Assembly: GCA_012513545.1 (NCBI GenBank)
Contig: JAAZCB010000915.1
Location: 1 to 8,822, forward strand
Source of the DNA: Clostridiaceae bacterium
GTDB taxonomy: Bacteria > Bacillota_A > Clostridia > Acetivibrionales > Acetivibrionaceae
Length of the DNA stretch: 8,822 bases
Direction: 5' to 3'
Shown one piece after another: positions 1 through 5,978 of the stretch; position 1 is the first letter of the stretch; each line of letters begins with the position of its first letter. The position numbers and the translations under genes are program-made. A model generated the notes under the pieces. The model was not told where the DNA came from. It saw only the letters and a program-made list of their open reading frames with translations, and made no database searches.

Positions 1-29
1 AAAATCTTAAAAACCTTACCTTCTTCCAT
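1..29 (-). CDS. Possible start of a further gene, cut by the window edge
   Basis: On the minus strand an ATG at 29-27, two bases after the stop of the DUF2188 gene, opens a frame of nine codons (M-E-E-G-K-V-F-K-I) that remains open to the window edge. The spacing would suit a second gene co-transcribed with the DUF2188 gene. Nine codons are too few to assign a family, and the open frame could be chance. Confidence 0.3.
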
Positions 30-31
30 TG

Positions 32-256
32 TCAGCCTTCTGGGGGATAAGGGTCATTACCATAAGAATTTCTCTCCCTTATTGTCCCGTTTTTTCTGTG
101 AATAACGAGTTCTGACTGATTGTTTTTGGCAATTTCCTTAGCTCTTTCAATTGCCTCTACTTGCGTTGATGTAATCTTAACAGGTCGTTCTGAATTCTCT
201 GTTTTTACTGCCCAGTTACCATCTTTGGGCACAACATGTACATTCTTTTTTGCCAT
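32..256 (-). CDS. DUF2188 domain protein
   Basis: A 74-residue protein that matches the DUF2188 family along its whole length. It has the N-terminal pattern H-V-V-P-K-D-G-N-W-A-V-K, a central helix with A-I-E-R-A-K-E-I-A-K, and the C-terminal signature E-L-V-I-H-R-K-N-G-T-I-R-E-R followed by S-Y-G-x-D-P and a Pro-Gly tail. Length and order are normal for this family of small cytosolic proteins, which is widespread in bacteria and has no firmly established biochemical function. The ATG at 256 directly precedes the conserved region, so the start is well supported. It lies beyond the terminator of the large operon and has its own -7-like element at 308-315, so it is probably an independent transcription unit and not part of the system to its right. 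Confidence 0.93.
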   Translation of the reverse strand: MAKKNVHVVPKDGNWAVKTENSERPVKITSTQVEAIERAKEIAKNNQSELVIHRKNGTIRERNSYGNDPYPPEG

Positions 257-307
257 AATACTTGTTTTAATGCGTTAATATAAAGAACATTAACCTGTAT
301 CAATTGG

Positions 308-315
308 CAAAATTA
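308..315 (-). promoter_or_regulatory. Candidate Bacteroidota -7 element for the DUF2188 gene
   Basis: Read on the minus strand, these bases are TAATTTTG, an exact match to the Bacteroidetes -7 consensus TAnnTTTG. Transcription would start near 301-303 and give a leader of about 45 bases before the ATG at 256. No TTTG sits at the expected -33 distance; a TTTG is present but only about 10 bases upstream of the -7 box. The call rests on one hexamer-level match in the right place. Confidence 0.4.
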
Positions 316-368
316 CTCTTATTTGCAAATTCAGTGAATATGACTATTTTCGCATCGCTAAAATTGAT

Positions 369-427
369 AAGTCTTTCACTGAAAGTACTTATAATAATAA
401 CCAGCCAAAGACCCGGCTGGTTTTTTT
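369..427. terminator. Tandem hairpins with a strong intrinsic terminator
   Basis: The main stem is CCAGCC (401-406) paired with GGCTGG (415-420), extended by A-T pairs at 399-400/421-422, around an eight-base loop. On the + strand it is followed at once by seven T residues (421-427), a textbook intrinsic terminator. On the minus strand the same stem is preceded by the A7 run and followed by the moderately T-rich TTATTATTAT, so it can also serve the long minus-strand operon, whose last reading frame ends just upstream (438-440 or 550). A second imperfect hairpin (AAGTCTTTC / GAAAG-T-ACTT, 369-390, three-base loop) lies beside it. Most likely it is bidirectional or serves the minus operon. No + strand gene that would need it is visible between 257 and 390. 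Confidence 0.75.
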
Positions 428-437
428 CATTCAAAAA

Positions 438-575
438 TTATTCCTGCAACAATTCTAAATAGCAATCCTGCCAAAATGGCTTGAAATCAGGTGATTTTGA
501 TATTTCGTTCCAAATTGAATATAGAATGTCGAAGGATACTGTAATTATGTCAGGTAGTATTAAGTAATTCTCTGC
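438..575 (-). pseudogene. Out-of-frame C-terminal extension of the PGN_0703 nuclease (frameshift product)
   Basis: A minus-strand frame, open from just after a TGA (578-576) to a TAA at 440-438, encodes 45 residues with no ATG, GTG or TTG start. It lies +1 relative to the end of the nuclease gene and overlaps its last codons. The residues look like real protein (for example S-F-D-I-L-Y-S-I-W-N-E-I, then F-K-P-F-W-Q-D-C-Y-L-E-L-L) and not random translation. Loss of one base near the codons for R-L-S-R-E (about 566-585) would fuse it to the nuclease and place the stop about 15 bases before the terminator stem. I infer a one-base insertion, a programmed shift, or a sequencing error. An independent gene is unlikely because there is no start codon. 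Confidence 0.5.
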
Positions 576-2205
576 TCAGCCTTAGACCGCAGTACCTTAC
601 CCAGAGCATCATAATTTGCTCTCTCTGCACCCATGATAGATTCAGCTTCTGAATCCGCTCAAAATAATCAGCATATGTCAGAGTAATGAAATCATTAACT
701 CCATTCCCAATCTTTTTCTGAAACTCTTTCCCGGAATTTATGGTTTCCTTGTCTTCATGATGACAGAATAAGCCAGTGACAACAAATTCAAAGTTAGATT
801 TCAATTGAACAGCAAGAAGTTCATTTCGAAAAAGTTGATTGTAGTCTTTGCTGCGGACATAGGAGAAATAATCATCAGGAAACCTATCCCGGTTTTCAGA
901 ATACAGCTTGAAATAATTGCCATAGTTTTGGTCCTCTTCAATCTCTGATTTATCACCATAGTTCACCTTGCCACCTTTCCTTCTATAAGAGAAGGTGTCC
1001 GTGTATTTACATTCTAATCCAATATAGCCATTCTTGTTCCCTGATTTTACTACAAATCCAATGTCAAATGCTGAGCTATCTTTATTTGAATCAGGAGCAT
1101 ATTCAAAAACAACTTTGTCAAAGTAAGTTATATCTGGTCTTATGGTCTTCAAGAATTCGAGTGCCAAGCCTTTGTTGTTATTGAAGAATGCAAATAAGTT
1201 AAATGCCAACGGCTGACTGCTGAGTAGGTTATTGTAAAGTCGGTCTTCATCCATAATCCCGGAACCGGATATCTTTTGTTCCTTCAAAGCATCTGCTACT
1301 GAATCAGCAATTTCCTTGGATAGAAAGTTCTTCAATGATTTCTTGCCGTTATTTATGCGATTGCAAACACTTGAGCAATTACCTTTGGAATCTGTATAAA
1401 CACCTTCAGGTTCATTTAGAACAAAGGTTCTCCACCAGCCTTGGTGGAGACGAAATTTCTTGATGAAACCTGATTCTTGTGGGATATTCCCAATAAATGA
1501 TTCTAACATCATTTTAAAATATAGATAGTCTAAAATATTCCTTAGTCTTACTTTATCAACTCCTCCACCTTGCTTAAAAACATTATTATTAGGTTTTTGC
1601 AGAACTGATAGCCCATATTCTTTAAGTAGCGTTTCGATGGAATCTCCCAAATGTTTTTCAGTACGAGGATATCTATAGAATATCTTGACATCTCCCTGTA
1701 TTTTATTTTTTACTTTTTCAAGCTTTGCCCGGAGAAAAGAATCAATCAAGGGGTTTAGAAAGGCAGGATAATTATTTTTCTTTTTACGTGAAAGAGATGT
1801 GTAATTGATTCTTGTCGAACTATTCAGGGCAAATGGAGAGATATCGATTATTAAGAAACCAATTTGATTCAATTCTCTTACTAACTCAATTTTCGTTGAG
1901 ATTTCTTTGCCAAGTGCAAATGATAAATCTGTACACTTAAAGAAGATACTGTCTTTTTCATAGTCTGGATTGTATATATACTTTTTATCATTTCCCCAAA
2001 GTGGTGCTTCTGATAGAAGAATATATCTTACAGATTTAATATGTTCATCAAGGTTCTTAGTCCATAGTTCTTCAATCTTATGATAAGCACAATTTAAGTC
2101 ATACTCATCCTTTTCAAAATCTTCAACCCTCAACCCTGAGATATGGTAAAAATGACGGAGATGTTCTGAAAGATTGCGCCACATTAGCTTATACGTGAGT
2201 GCCAT
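550..2205 (-). CDS. PGN_0703-type PD-(D/E)XK endonuclease with an N-terminal UDG-like domain
   Basis: A 551-residue protein with two parts. Residues about 235-551 match the PGN_0703 family of putative restriction endonucleases. They include the signature around 318-340 (D-E-D-R-L-Y-N-N-L-L-S-S-Q-P-L-A-F-N-L-F) and a PD-(D/E)XK core with E368, D381 in S-A-F-D-I and E398-C-K400 in G-L-E-C-K-Y, which would cut DNA in a metal-dependent reaction. Residues about 45-200 are not part of the usual shorter family members. The pattern I-L-L-S-E-A-P (62-68), then Y-I-Y-N, F-F, and G-F-L-I-I-D-I-S-P-F (116-125), recalls bacterial uracil-DNA-glycosylase-like proteins, but no catalytic residue can be assigned safely. 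It is the last gene of the operon, 12 bases after the 89-aa gene. The C-terminus appears frameshifted: a coherent +1 frame continues to 438. The nuclease call is firm; the glycosylase-like call is inference. Confidence 0.85.
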   Translation of the reverse strand: MALTYKLMWRNLSEHLRHFYHISGLRVEDFEKDEYDLNCAYHKIEELWTKNLDEHIKSVRYILLSEAPLWGNDKKYIYNPDYEKDSIFFKCTDLSFALGKEISTKIELVRELNQIGFLIIDISPFALNSSTRINYTSLSRKKKNNYPAFLNPLIDSFLRAKLEKVKNKIQGDVKIFYRYPRTEKHLGDSIETLLKEYGLSVLQKPNNNVFKQGGGVDKVRLRNILDYLYFKMMLESFIGNIPQESGFIKKFRLHQGWWRTFVLNEPEGVYTDSKGNCSSVCNRINNGKKSLKNFLSKEIADSVADALKEQKISGSGIMDEDRLYNNLLSSQPLAFNLFAFFNNNKGLALEFLKTIRPDITYFDKVVFEYAPDSNKDSSAFDIGFVVKSGNKNGYIGLECKYTDTFSYRRKGGKVNYGDKSEIEEDQNYGNYFKLYSENRDRFPDDYFSYVRSKDYNQLFRNELLAVQLKSNFEFVVTGLFCHHEDKETINSGKEFQKKIGNGVNDFITLTYADYFERIQKLNLSWVQREQIMMLWVRYCGLRLSRELLNTT

Positions 2206-2217
2206 GAACTATTTGTC

Positions 2218-2487
2218 TTATTTACTATTACCCAGAATAAATTTACCAGTAACGTGCCGGAATCTAATGTACTTGGGAATATTCGCAACATCATCAAGAT
2301 TAAATTTTTCTAACCAGACGTCCCCCTCGACATCAATATAGAATACCTTATTGCCATCGACTATCTCCGATTCAATTTTATAAGCATTGATGTTCTGCTC
2401 TTGAAGCCATTCTTCGACTTTATGCACTAATCCGATACCCATTTTTTCACGCTCATCTTTCCCGTTCTTGAAGTCTTTTATATCCAT
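2218..2487 (-). CDS. Small protein resembling the cap of phage-type leucine-rich repeat proteins
   Basis: An 89-residue protein. The N-terminal half is charged and helical (about 10-32, with V-E-E-W-L-Q-E-Q). The C-terminal half is a string of short strands: V-F-Y-I-D-V-E-G-D-V-W-L (48-59), then a short loop, I-P-K-Y-I-R-F, and V-T-G-K-F-I-L ending at G-N-S-K. This G-D-V-x-L ... I-P ... F ... V-x-G-x-F rhythm is what I remember from the first turns of leucine-rich-repeat-like proteins in phages and Bacteroidota, but here it stops after about one turn. It fits in the operon with an 11-base gap upstream and a 12-base gap downstream, so it is very likely translated. No enzymatic residues are seen; a binding or adaptor role for one of the flanking nucleases is only a guess. 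Confidence 0.75.
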   Translation of the reverse strand: MDIKDFKNGKDEREKMGIGLVHKVEEWLQEQNINAYKIESEIVDGNKVFYIDVEGDVWLEKFNLDDVANIPKYIRFRHVTGKFILGNSK

Positions 2488-2498
2488 TGTTTCAAGGG

Positions 2499-4472
2499 TT
2501 AATTAACATTAATCAGATTATGCCAGCATTCCCAAATCAGCACCATTGCCATTGTATCAAGTTCACAGTATTTAAGTAGTCCCTGAGCAATTGACTCTCT
2601 TTCAAAATCTGAAATATTGGCAAATTGCATCAAGCCGAAAGCAGTCATAGCAGCACCACCTTCCCGGATGTCTCCCTTCATCAGGAAGTTCTTTTTGATG
2701 GTTTCCTCAATACCATCATAAAGTGGGGGAATTAATTTATACGGGTTAATAACTTCACCGTTGGAATCCTTTTTAATCCAAATCCATCCGTCAGGATAAT
2801 TCTTGCTCCTAATCATTGAATTCCTGCCGTATATTGGCTGGGAATATTTCTCCTGAAGAAACATGGAGCTTGACAGAACGGCAGGAAGAACTGCTTTCAA
2901 TGAATTTGAACCTCTTGTCTGTGGGTGGTAGTAATACTTCTGTACCAAGTCCTTTAAGTCGACCATATTCCTATGACCTTTATGACCTGACTTTTGGGTT
3001 ATTGTTACAATGAAATCAATCAGTTCCTGTTTGTCTTTGATTTCTTCTTTGGGCGCATCATTTAATTGAACCAGAATTTGGTTTAAAACAGTATTCTCAT
3101 GGGCAGCATATCTGAAGATTGTTCCATCATCTTTGCCCAATTGGTCTTTTAACTGTCGCACGAAATCAAAGTTTGGGAACTTACCTTTCTCCTTACAGAT
3201 ATACTCGCCAGTGTGCTCAATCTTTAAGTCACTTGTAACTGAATGATGACTGAATTGAAATGCTACCTGCTCATAAGGTTTCCTGCCTTTATAAAAGGGG
3301 ATAGCGACCGTGGTAGTTTCAAAGTCAATGAAGTGAAGGGGGAACTTGAATTTGTTATAAGCTCCCTTTAAGCCTTCAAAATCAATGTAGGGAGTAGGGT
3401 CACTATTTATTACTTTTTCAATTTGCAGCCATTGCCTTTCTTCGTTTGAAAGTGAGCCATCTTCCTTGGGTATTGCCTTTTTAAAACGGTCTTTCGAAAT
3501 ATCCTTCAAATAATAAATAGAATCGTCAATCAATGCCTGTTTTGACCTGTAGTTCCATAGCTCAAAAATGAGTGGCGTACCGAAGTTCCTGTCGCTCCAT
3601 CCTAATTGTGTTTTCCAACATTCTCTGAAGCCTGAAAGCTTTCCCTCTGTGATGGATTCATCAGGTATCCTATACTCACAATCCTGACAATTCTTGTTTA
3701 TGGGTGTTGCTATTTTGGAATCATTCTCATAAGCCTCGGCAAGCAATTTTATGGTTTCCTCATAGGTTAATGGTTGTTCAGCCTTGGTTTCCTTCCCATT
3801 CCAGATTAGTTCCACAAGGTCATCAACATTTACACGAATCAGTATTTCATCTCCGAGGTCAGATATAGATTCCACTCCGATTACATCCACATAAGTCCTG
3901 TCGCCTTCAATCTTTCTTAATTGGAATTTCTGGTTCAATCCATTCTCGGTCGCAGGTGCATTCTTGTTGGCAAGCATCAGATGTGCTCTGACAAGATATT
4001 CAGGATACATTTTGGAAATGACATATTTTTGATAAGCAACATCATAGAGATAATCAAGCCAAGCGGTGTTTATGTAACCCTCAGGAGTAAGCATGTCAGC
4101 AGAATCAGTTCCGCCAAATGATTTTGCTTTAACTTCGAATATGTTTATTACTCTGTCTTTCTTCTCTATAATATCTGCTCTTATGAAGAGGTTATGCCAC
4201 ATGAAAGCTGCCTCGAAAAGAACTACTCTGGGTTGTTTTAAATGCTTGTATGTCTCCCGGACTGAACTATCATAGTCTCTATTTTCAATCTCAATACCTG
4301 TTGGGTAATAGCATTTGGCAAGTGCACCCACCTGATACCCCCCTTCAGCTAATGCTTTTAGAAAGTCGTTATCCTCATTCTTATCAGGATAGTCTGACTT
4401 CCCGGTGTAGTAGAGTTTTGTGGGACAATTAAGTCCGAGAAGGTATCTGGATTTCGTTAAGTATCTTGGCAT
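2499..4472 (-). CDS. DUF2779 protein: Cas4/RecB-like nuclease fused to a DnaQ-like exonuclease
   Basis: A 657-residue, apparently intact protein of the DUF2779 family. Residues about 1-290 form a Cas4/RecB-like PD-(D/E)XK nuclease: E87, D100 in I-R-A-D, E113 and K115 in F-E-V-K-A, and Q148 before K-Y. Four cysteines are placed as in the Fe-S nucleases of Cas4/AddB: C16 (L-N-C-P-T-K-L-Y-Y), C262 and C265 (C-Q-D-C), and C285 (F-R-E-C-W). Residues about 375-650 are an RNase H-fold DnaQ-like exonuclease: D383-F-E385 (motif I), H458-E-N460 (motif II region), D505 in M-V-D-L-K-D-L, and Y635-C-E-L-D639 (motif III). Both active sites look complete, so the protein probably digests or trims DNA or RNA ends. 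The cellular substrate of DUF2779 proteins is not established. It sits mid-operon between the phosphatase and the 89-aa gene. There is no CRISPR array nearby, so a spacer-acquisition role is unsupported. Confidence 0.92.
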   Translation of the reverse strand: MPRYLTKSRYLLGLNCPTKLYYTGKSDYPDKNEDNDFLKALAEGGYQVGALAKCYYPTGIEIENRDYDSSVRETYKHLKQPRVVLFEAAFMWHNLFIRADIIEKKDRVINIFEVKAKSFGGTDSADMLTPEGYINTAWLDYLYDVAYQKYVISKMYPEYLVRAHLMLANKNAPATENGLNQKFQLRKIEGDRTYVDVIGVESISDLGDEILIRVNVDDLVELIWNGKETKAEQPLTYEETIKLLAEAYENDSKIATPINKNCQDCEYRIPDESITEGKLSGFRECWKTQLGWSDRNFGTPLIFELWNYRSKQALIDDSIYYLKDISKDRFKKAIPKEDGSLSNEERQWLQIEKVINSDPTPYIDFEGLKGAYNKFKFPLHFIDFETTTVAIPFYKGRKPYEQVAFQFSHHSVTSDLKIEHTGEYICKEKGKFPNFDFVRQLKDQLGKDDGTIFRYAAHENTVLNQILVQLNDAPKEEIKDKQELIDFIVTITQKSGHKGHRNMVDLKDLVQKYYYHPQTRGSNSLKAVLPAVLSSSMFLQEKYSQPIYGRNSMIRSKNYPDGWIWIKKDSNGEVINPYKLIPPLYDGIEETIKKNFLMKGDIREGGAAMTAFGLMQFANISDFERESIAQGLLKYCELDTMAMVLIWECWHNLINVN

Positions 4473-4495
4473 ATCCTGTTCTTTAGAAGTGCTAA

Positions 4496-4813
4496 TTATG
4501 AAAGATACGGTTTAATCTTTTCCTTTAATAATTCCACCAGTTCATCTTCCATGTAGTAGTAATTATCAGGTATATTAAGGACTATTATTCGCTTGCCATT
4601 TGAAGAGTCTGGAAAGTAATTGGTTATAATTGATTTATGCTTCTCTTCCATGGCAAATATCAAATCTGCCCAATTTATGATTTCATCCGAAATAGTTGTT
4701 GTAGCAGACTTGGAAGTTCCTGCTGATTTCACAGAGTATCCTTCTGCCGCAAAGATTGTTTCTGCGGTACAACTTCGCATCTCATTATATCTGCAAACGA
4801 AGAGCAAATTCAA
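4496..4813 (-). CDS. Low-molecular-weight protein tyrosine phosphatase family protein
   Basis: A 105-residue protein whose N-terminus L-L-F-V-C-R-Y-N-E-M-R-S-C-T-A-E holds the C-X5-R-S phosphate-binding loop (C7, R13, S14; the loop Asn is N10) of low-molecular-weight tyrosine phosphatases. Later come S-A-G-T and W-A-D-L-I-F-A-M-E-E, which are family landmarks, and the C-terminal I-P-D-N-Y-Y-Y-M-E-D-E-L, where an Asp would act as general acid. It is shorter than classical members (about 150 residues) but normal for the small COG4551-like branch. The start is TTG at 4813. No in-frame ATG exists between it and an in-frame TGA about 24 bases upstream, so initiation at TTG, or at an ATT slightly upstream, must be weak. 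It starts 16 bases after the 137-aa gene and is probably translationally coupled. The expected reaction is dephosphorylation of tyrosine or another phosphate ester on a cytosolic partner; the partner is unknown. Confidence 0.88.
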   Translation of the reverse strand: MNLLFVCRYNEMRSCTAETIFAAEGYSVKSAGTSKSATTTISDEIINWADLIFAMEEKHKSIITNYFPDSSNGKRIIVLNIPDNYYYMEDELVELLKEKIKPYLS

Positions 4814-4829
4814 AGTAGTAATTTTAGAG

Positions 4830-5243
4830 TTAAATCATATCCTCAAGGTCAAGGCTTTTTAATGCTGCTTCTCTGACTTGCCATGACCAAGATTTCTCAG
4901 AAGGTATTTCTTTTAAAAGAGTTCTTGCTTTTTCTTTCAAAAACTGTTTAATCTCATCCATATCAATACCCTCCATCAAGTCATTATAATGATATTTCCC
5001 ATTATGTAGGATTGCTGATGCTGAATGAAACATCGTAATAATCTCGTAATAATATTTGGCTCGTGCTTGAGTCGATTTGGCGTCAATCATTTTTTGATAG
5101 TACTTTGCCAACATGTTTCTTGTGTCTAATGTCTCAAGCGTATCAAAGACCATTATTTCTATAAGTGCCCTGAAATTGTTTTCCGCCAGATTAACTTTCT
5201 GAGAAACTTCATAAATCGCACGTTCATTCCTTTTGGATATCAT
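4830..5243 (-). CDS. Operon protein of unknown function (137 aa)
   Basis: I do not recognise a family. The 137 residues are soluble, rich in Lys, Glu and Ala, and appear all-helical: a helix around 3-35 (R-A-I-Y-E-V-S-Q-K-V-N-L-A-E), one at 40-75 rich in Tyr (K-Y-Y-Q-K-M and A-K-Y-Y-Y-E-I-I), a loop with H-N-G-K-Y-H-Y, and a C-terminal segment with S-W-S-W-Q-V-R-E-A-A-L-K. There is no signal peptide, membrane segment or recognisable catalytic motif. The ATG at 5243 is the only reasonable start. It lies 51 bases after the 206-aa gene and 16 bases before the phosphatase. The two tyrosine clusters beside a tyrosine-phosphatase-family gene are noteworthy but do not prove that it is the substrate. 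Confidence 0.8.
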   Translation of the reverse strand: MISKRNERAIYEVSQKVNLAENNFRALIEIMVFDTLETLDTRNMLAKYYQKMIDAKSTQARAKYYYEIITMFHSASAILHNGKYHYNDLMEGIDMDEIKQFLKEKARTLLKEIPSEKSWSWQVREAALKSLDLEDMI

Positions 5244-5294
5244 AGGTAATTCATTAGTGGTTAATAATGCCGTACAGAGAACGTTCTGTTAATA

Positions 5295-5915
5295 TCAGTT
5301 ATTCTTTGATAATGCCTGATTCGACTCAAATAAACCCTTATTCTTCTTCGCAAACTGATTCATTAAATATTTGATTATATGTTCATTATTTGATTTTGTG
5401 AGTTTGCAAATTGAATTAATTGATTTACGAAGAGGGTATATCCCTTCATTATAAACACTCATATGTGTAAATATCTTATCTACAATATCCTCGTCATTCC
5501 AAATGTATGAGTCTGTCCATAATTTAAACACTCTGCTAAGTTTGGTCTTTACTGCAGTATTATCAGCGTTATTGAGCCATTTTCGTTGATAACCCTCGCT
5601 GGCTGATTCCAGCTCATCAATCTGATTTCGTGCATAATCGATAAAAGCATTGGTCACCTTTCTCTTTTGCGCATGAATTAGGATTGTTTTTTCATTTGAT
5701 GATTTACGGTCTTTTTTTGAAAATCTTTTTTTAAATGCTAATTGCTTATTGTCCACGTGGTTTTTAAATTTCCAACATGCAGTTATCAAATCCCAGTAAG
5801 CTTCATTATCCTGAAATTTCCTTAGCTTTTTTATTTTTGAAATATTCTGTATGACTTCAGCTTCAAGGGTTTTCTCCTTTTCAACCCATTTACGGATAAA
5901 TAAAACTTCATTCAT
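5295..5915 (-). CDS. Basic helical operon protein of unknown function (206 aa)
   Basis: I do not recognise a family. The 206 residues are strongly basic and predicted helical, with lysine-rich clusters at 26-33 (K-I-K-K-L-R-K), 62-71 (K-K-R-F-S-K-K-D-R-K) and 84-86, tryptophans spread through the sequence (W10, W41, W47, W113, W132, W138), and a basic, Asn-rich C-terminus. No membrane segment, metal site or nuclease motif is visible. Such charge suggests contact with nucleic acid or with an acidic partner, but that is inference. The ATG at 5915 follows a 63-base gap after the ATPase gene; that gap contains a -7-like element (5970-5977), so this gene and those after it could also be transcribed from an internal promoter. 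Its position beside the AAA+ gene makes it a plausible ATPase partner. Confidence 0.8.
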   Translation of the reverse strand: MNEVLFIRKWVEKEKTLEAEVIQNISKIKKLRKFQDNEAYWDLITACWKFKNHVDNKQLAFKKRFSKKDRKSSNEKTILIHAQKRKVTNAFIDYARNQIDELESASEGYQRKWLNNADNTAVKTKLSRVFKLWTDSYIWNDEDIVDKIFTHMSVYNEGIYPLRKSINSICKLTKSNNEHIIKYLMNQFAKKNKGLFESNQALSKNN

Positions 5916-5969
5916 CGATGTTTGACTATTTTAGTATTGATACAAGAGAACTGGACGTATGCTTTCTAC

Positions 5970-5977
5970 CAAATTTA
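5970..5977 (-). promoter_or_regulatory. Candidate internal -7 element upstream of the 206-aa gene
   Basis: On the minus strand these bases read TAAATTTG, an exact TAnnTTTG match, lying in the longest intergenic gap of the operon and just after the ATPase stop codon. A start near 5963 would give a leader of about 48 bases. There is no TTTG at the -33 distance, so it could be chance in AT-rich DNA. Confidence 0.28.
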
Positions 5978-5978
5978 A

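Noticed and set aside
2499..4472. A CRISPR-Cas locus, because of the Cas4-like domain
   Set aside because: No Cas1, Cas2 or effector gene and no repeat-spacer array is present; the DnaQ fusion identifies DUF2779.
4496..4813. Arsenate reductase of the ArsC/LMW-PTP type
   Set aside because: The extra redox cysteines in the C-terminal part are absent, and there are no arsenic-resistance genes nearby.
2816..4862. Several + strand open frames of 60-80 codons opposite the DUF2779, phosphatase and 137-aa genes
   Set aside because: They lie antisense to genes with strong family signatures, have no recognisable motifs, and overlap one another in different frames.
5278..5287. Perfect 10-base palindrome AGAACGTTCT in the gap after the 206-aa gene
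   Set aside because: Single, short, without a T-run or a promoter match; could be chance. The same applies to GTTAATTAAC at 2498-2507, which overlaps a stop codon.
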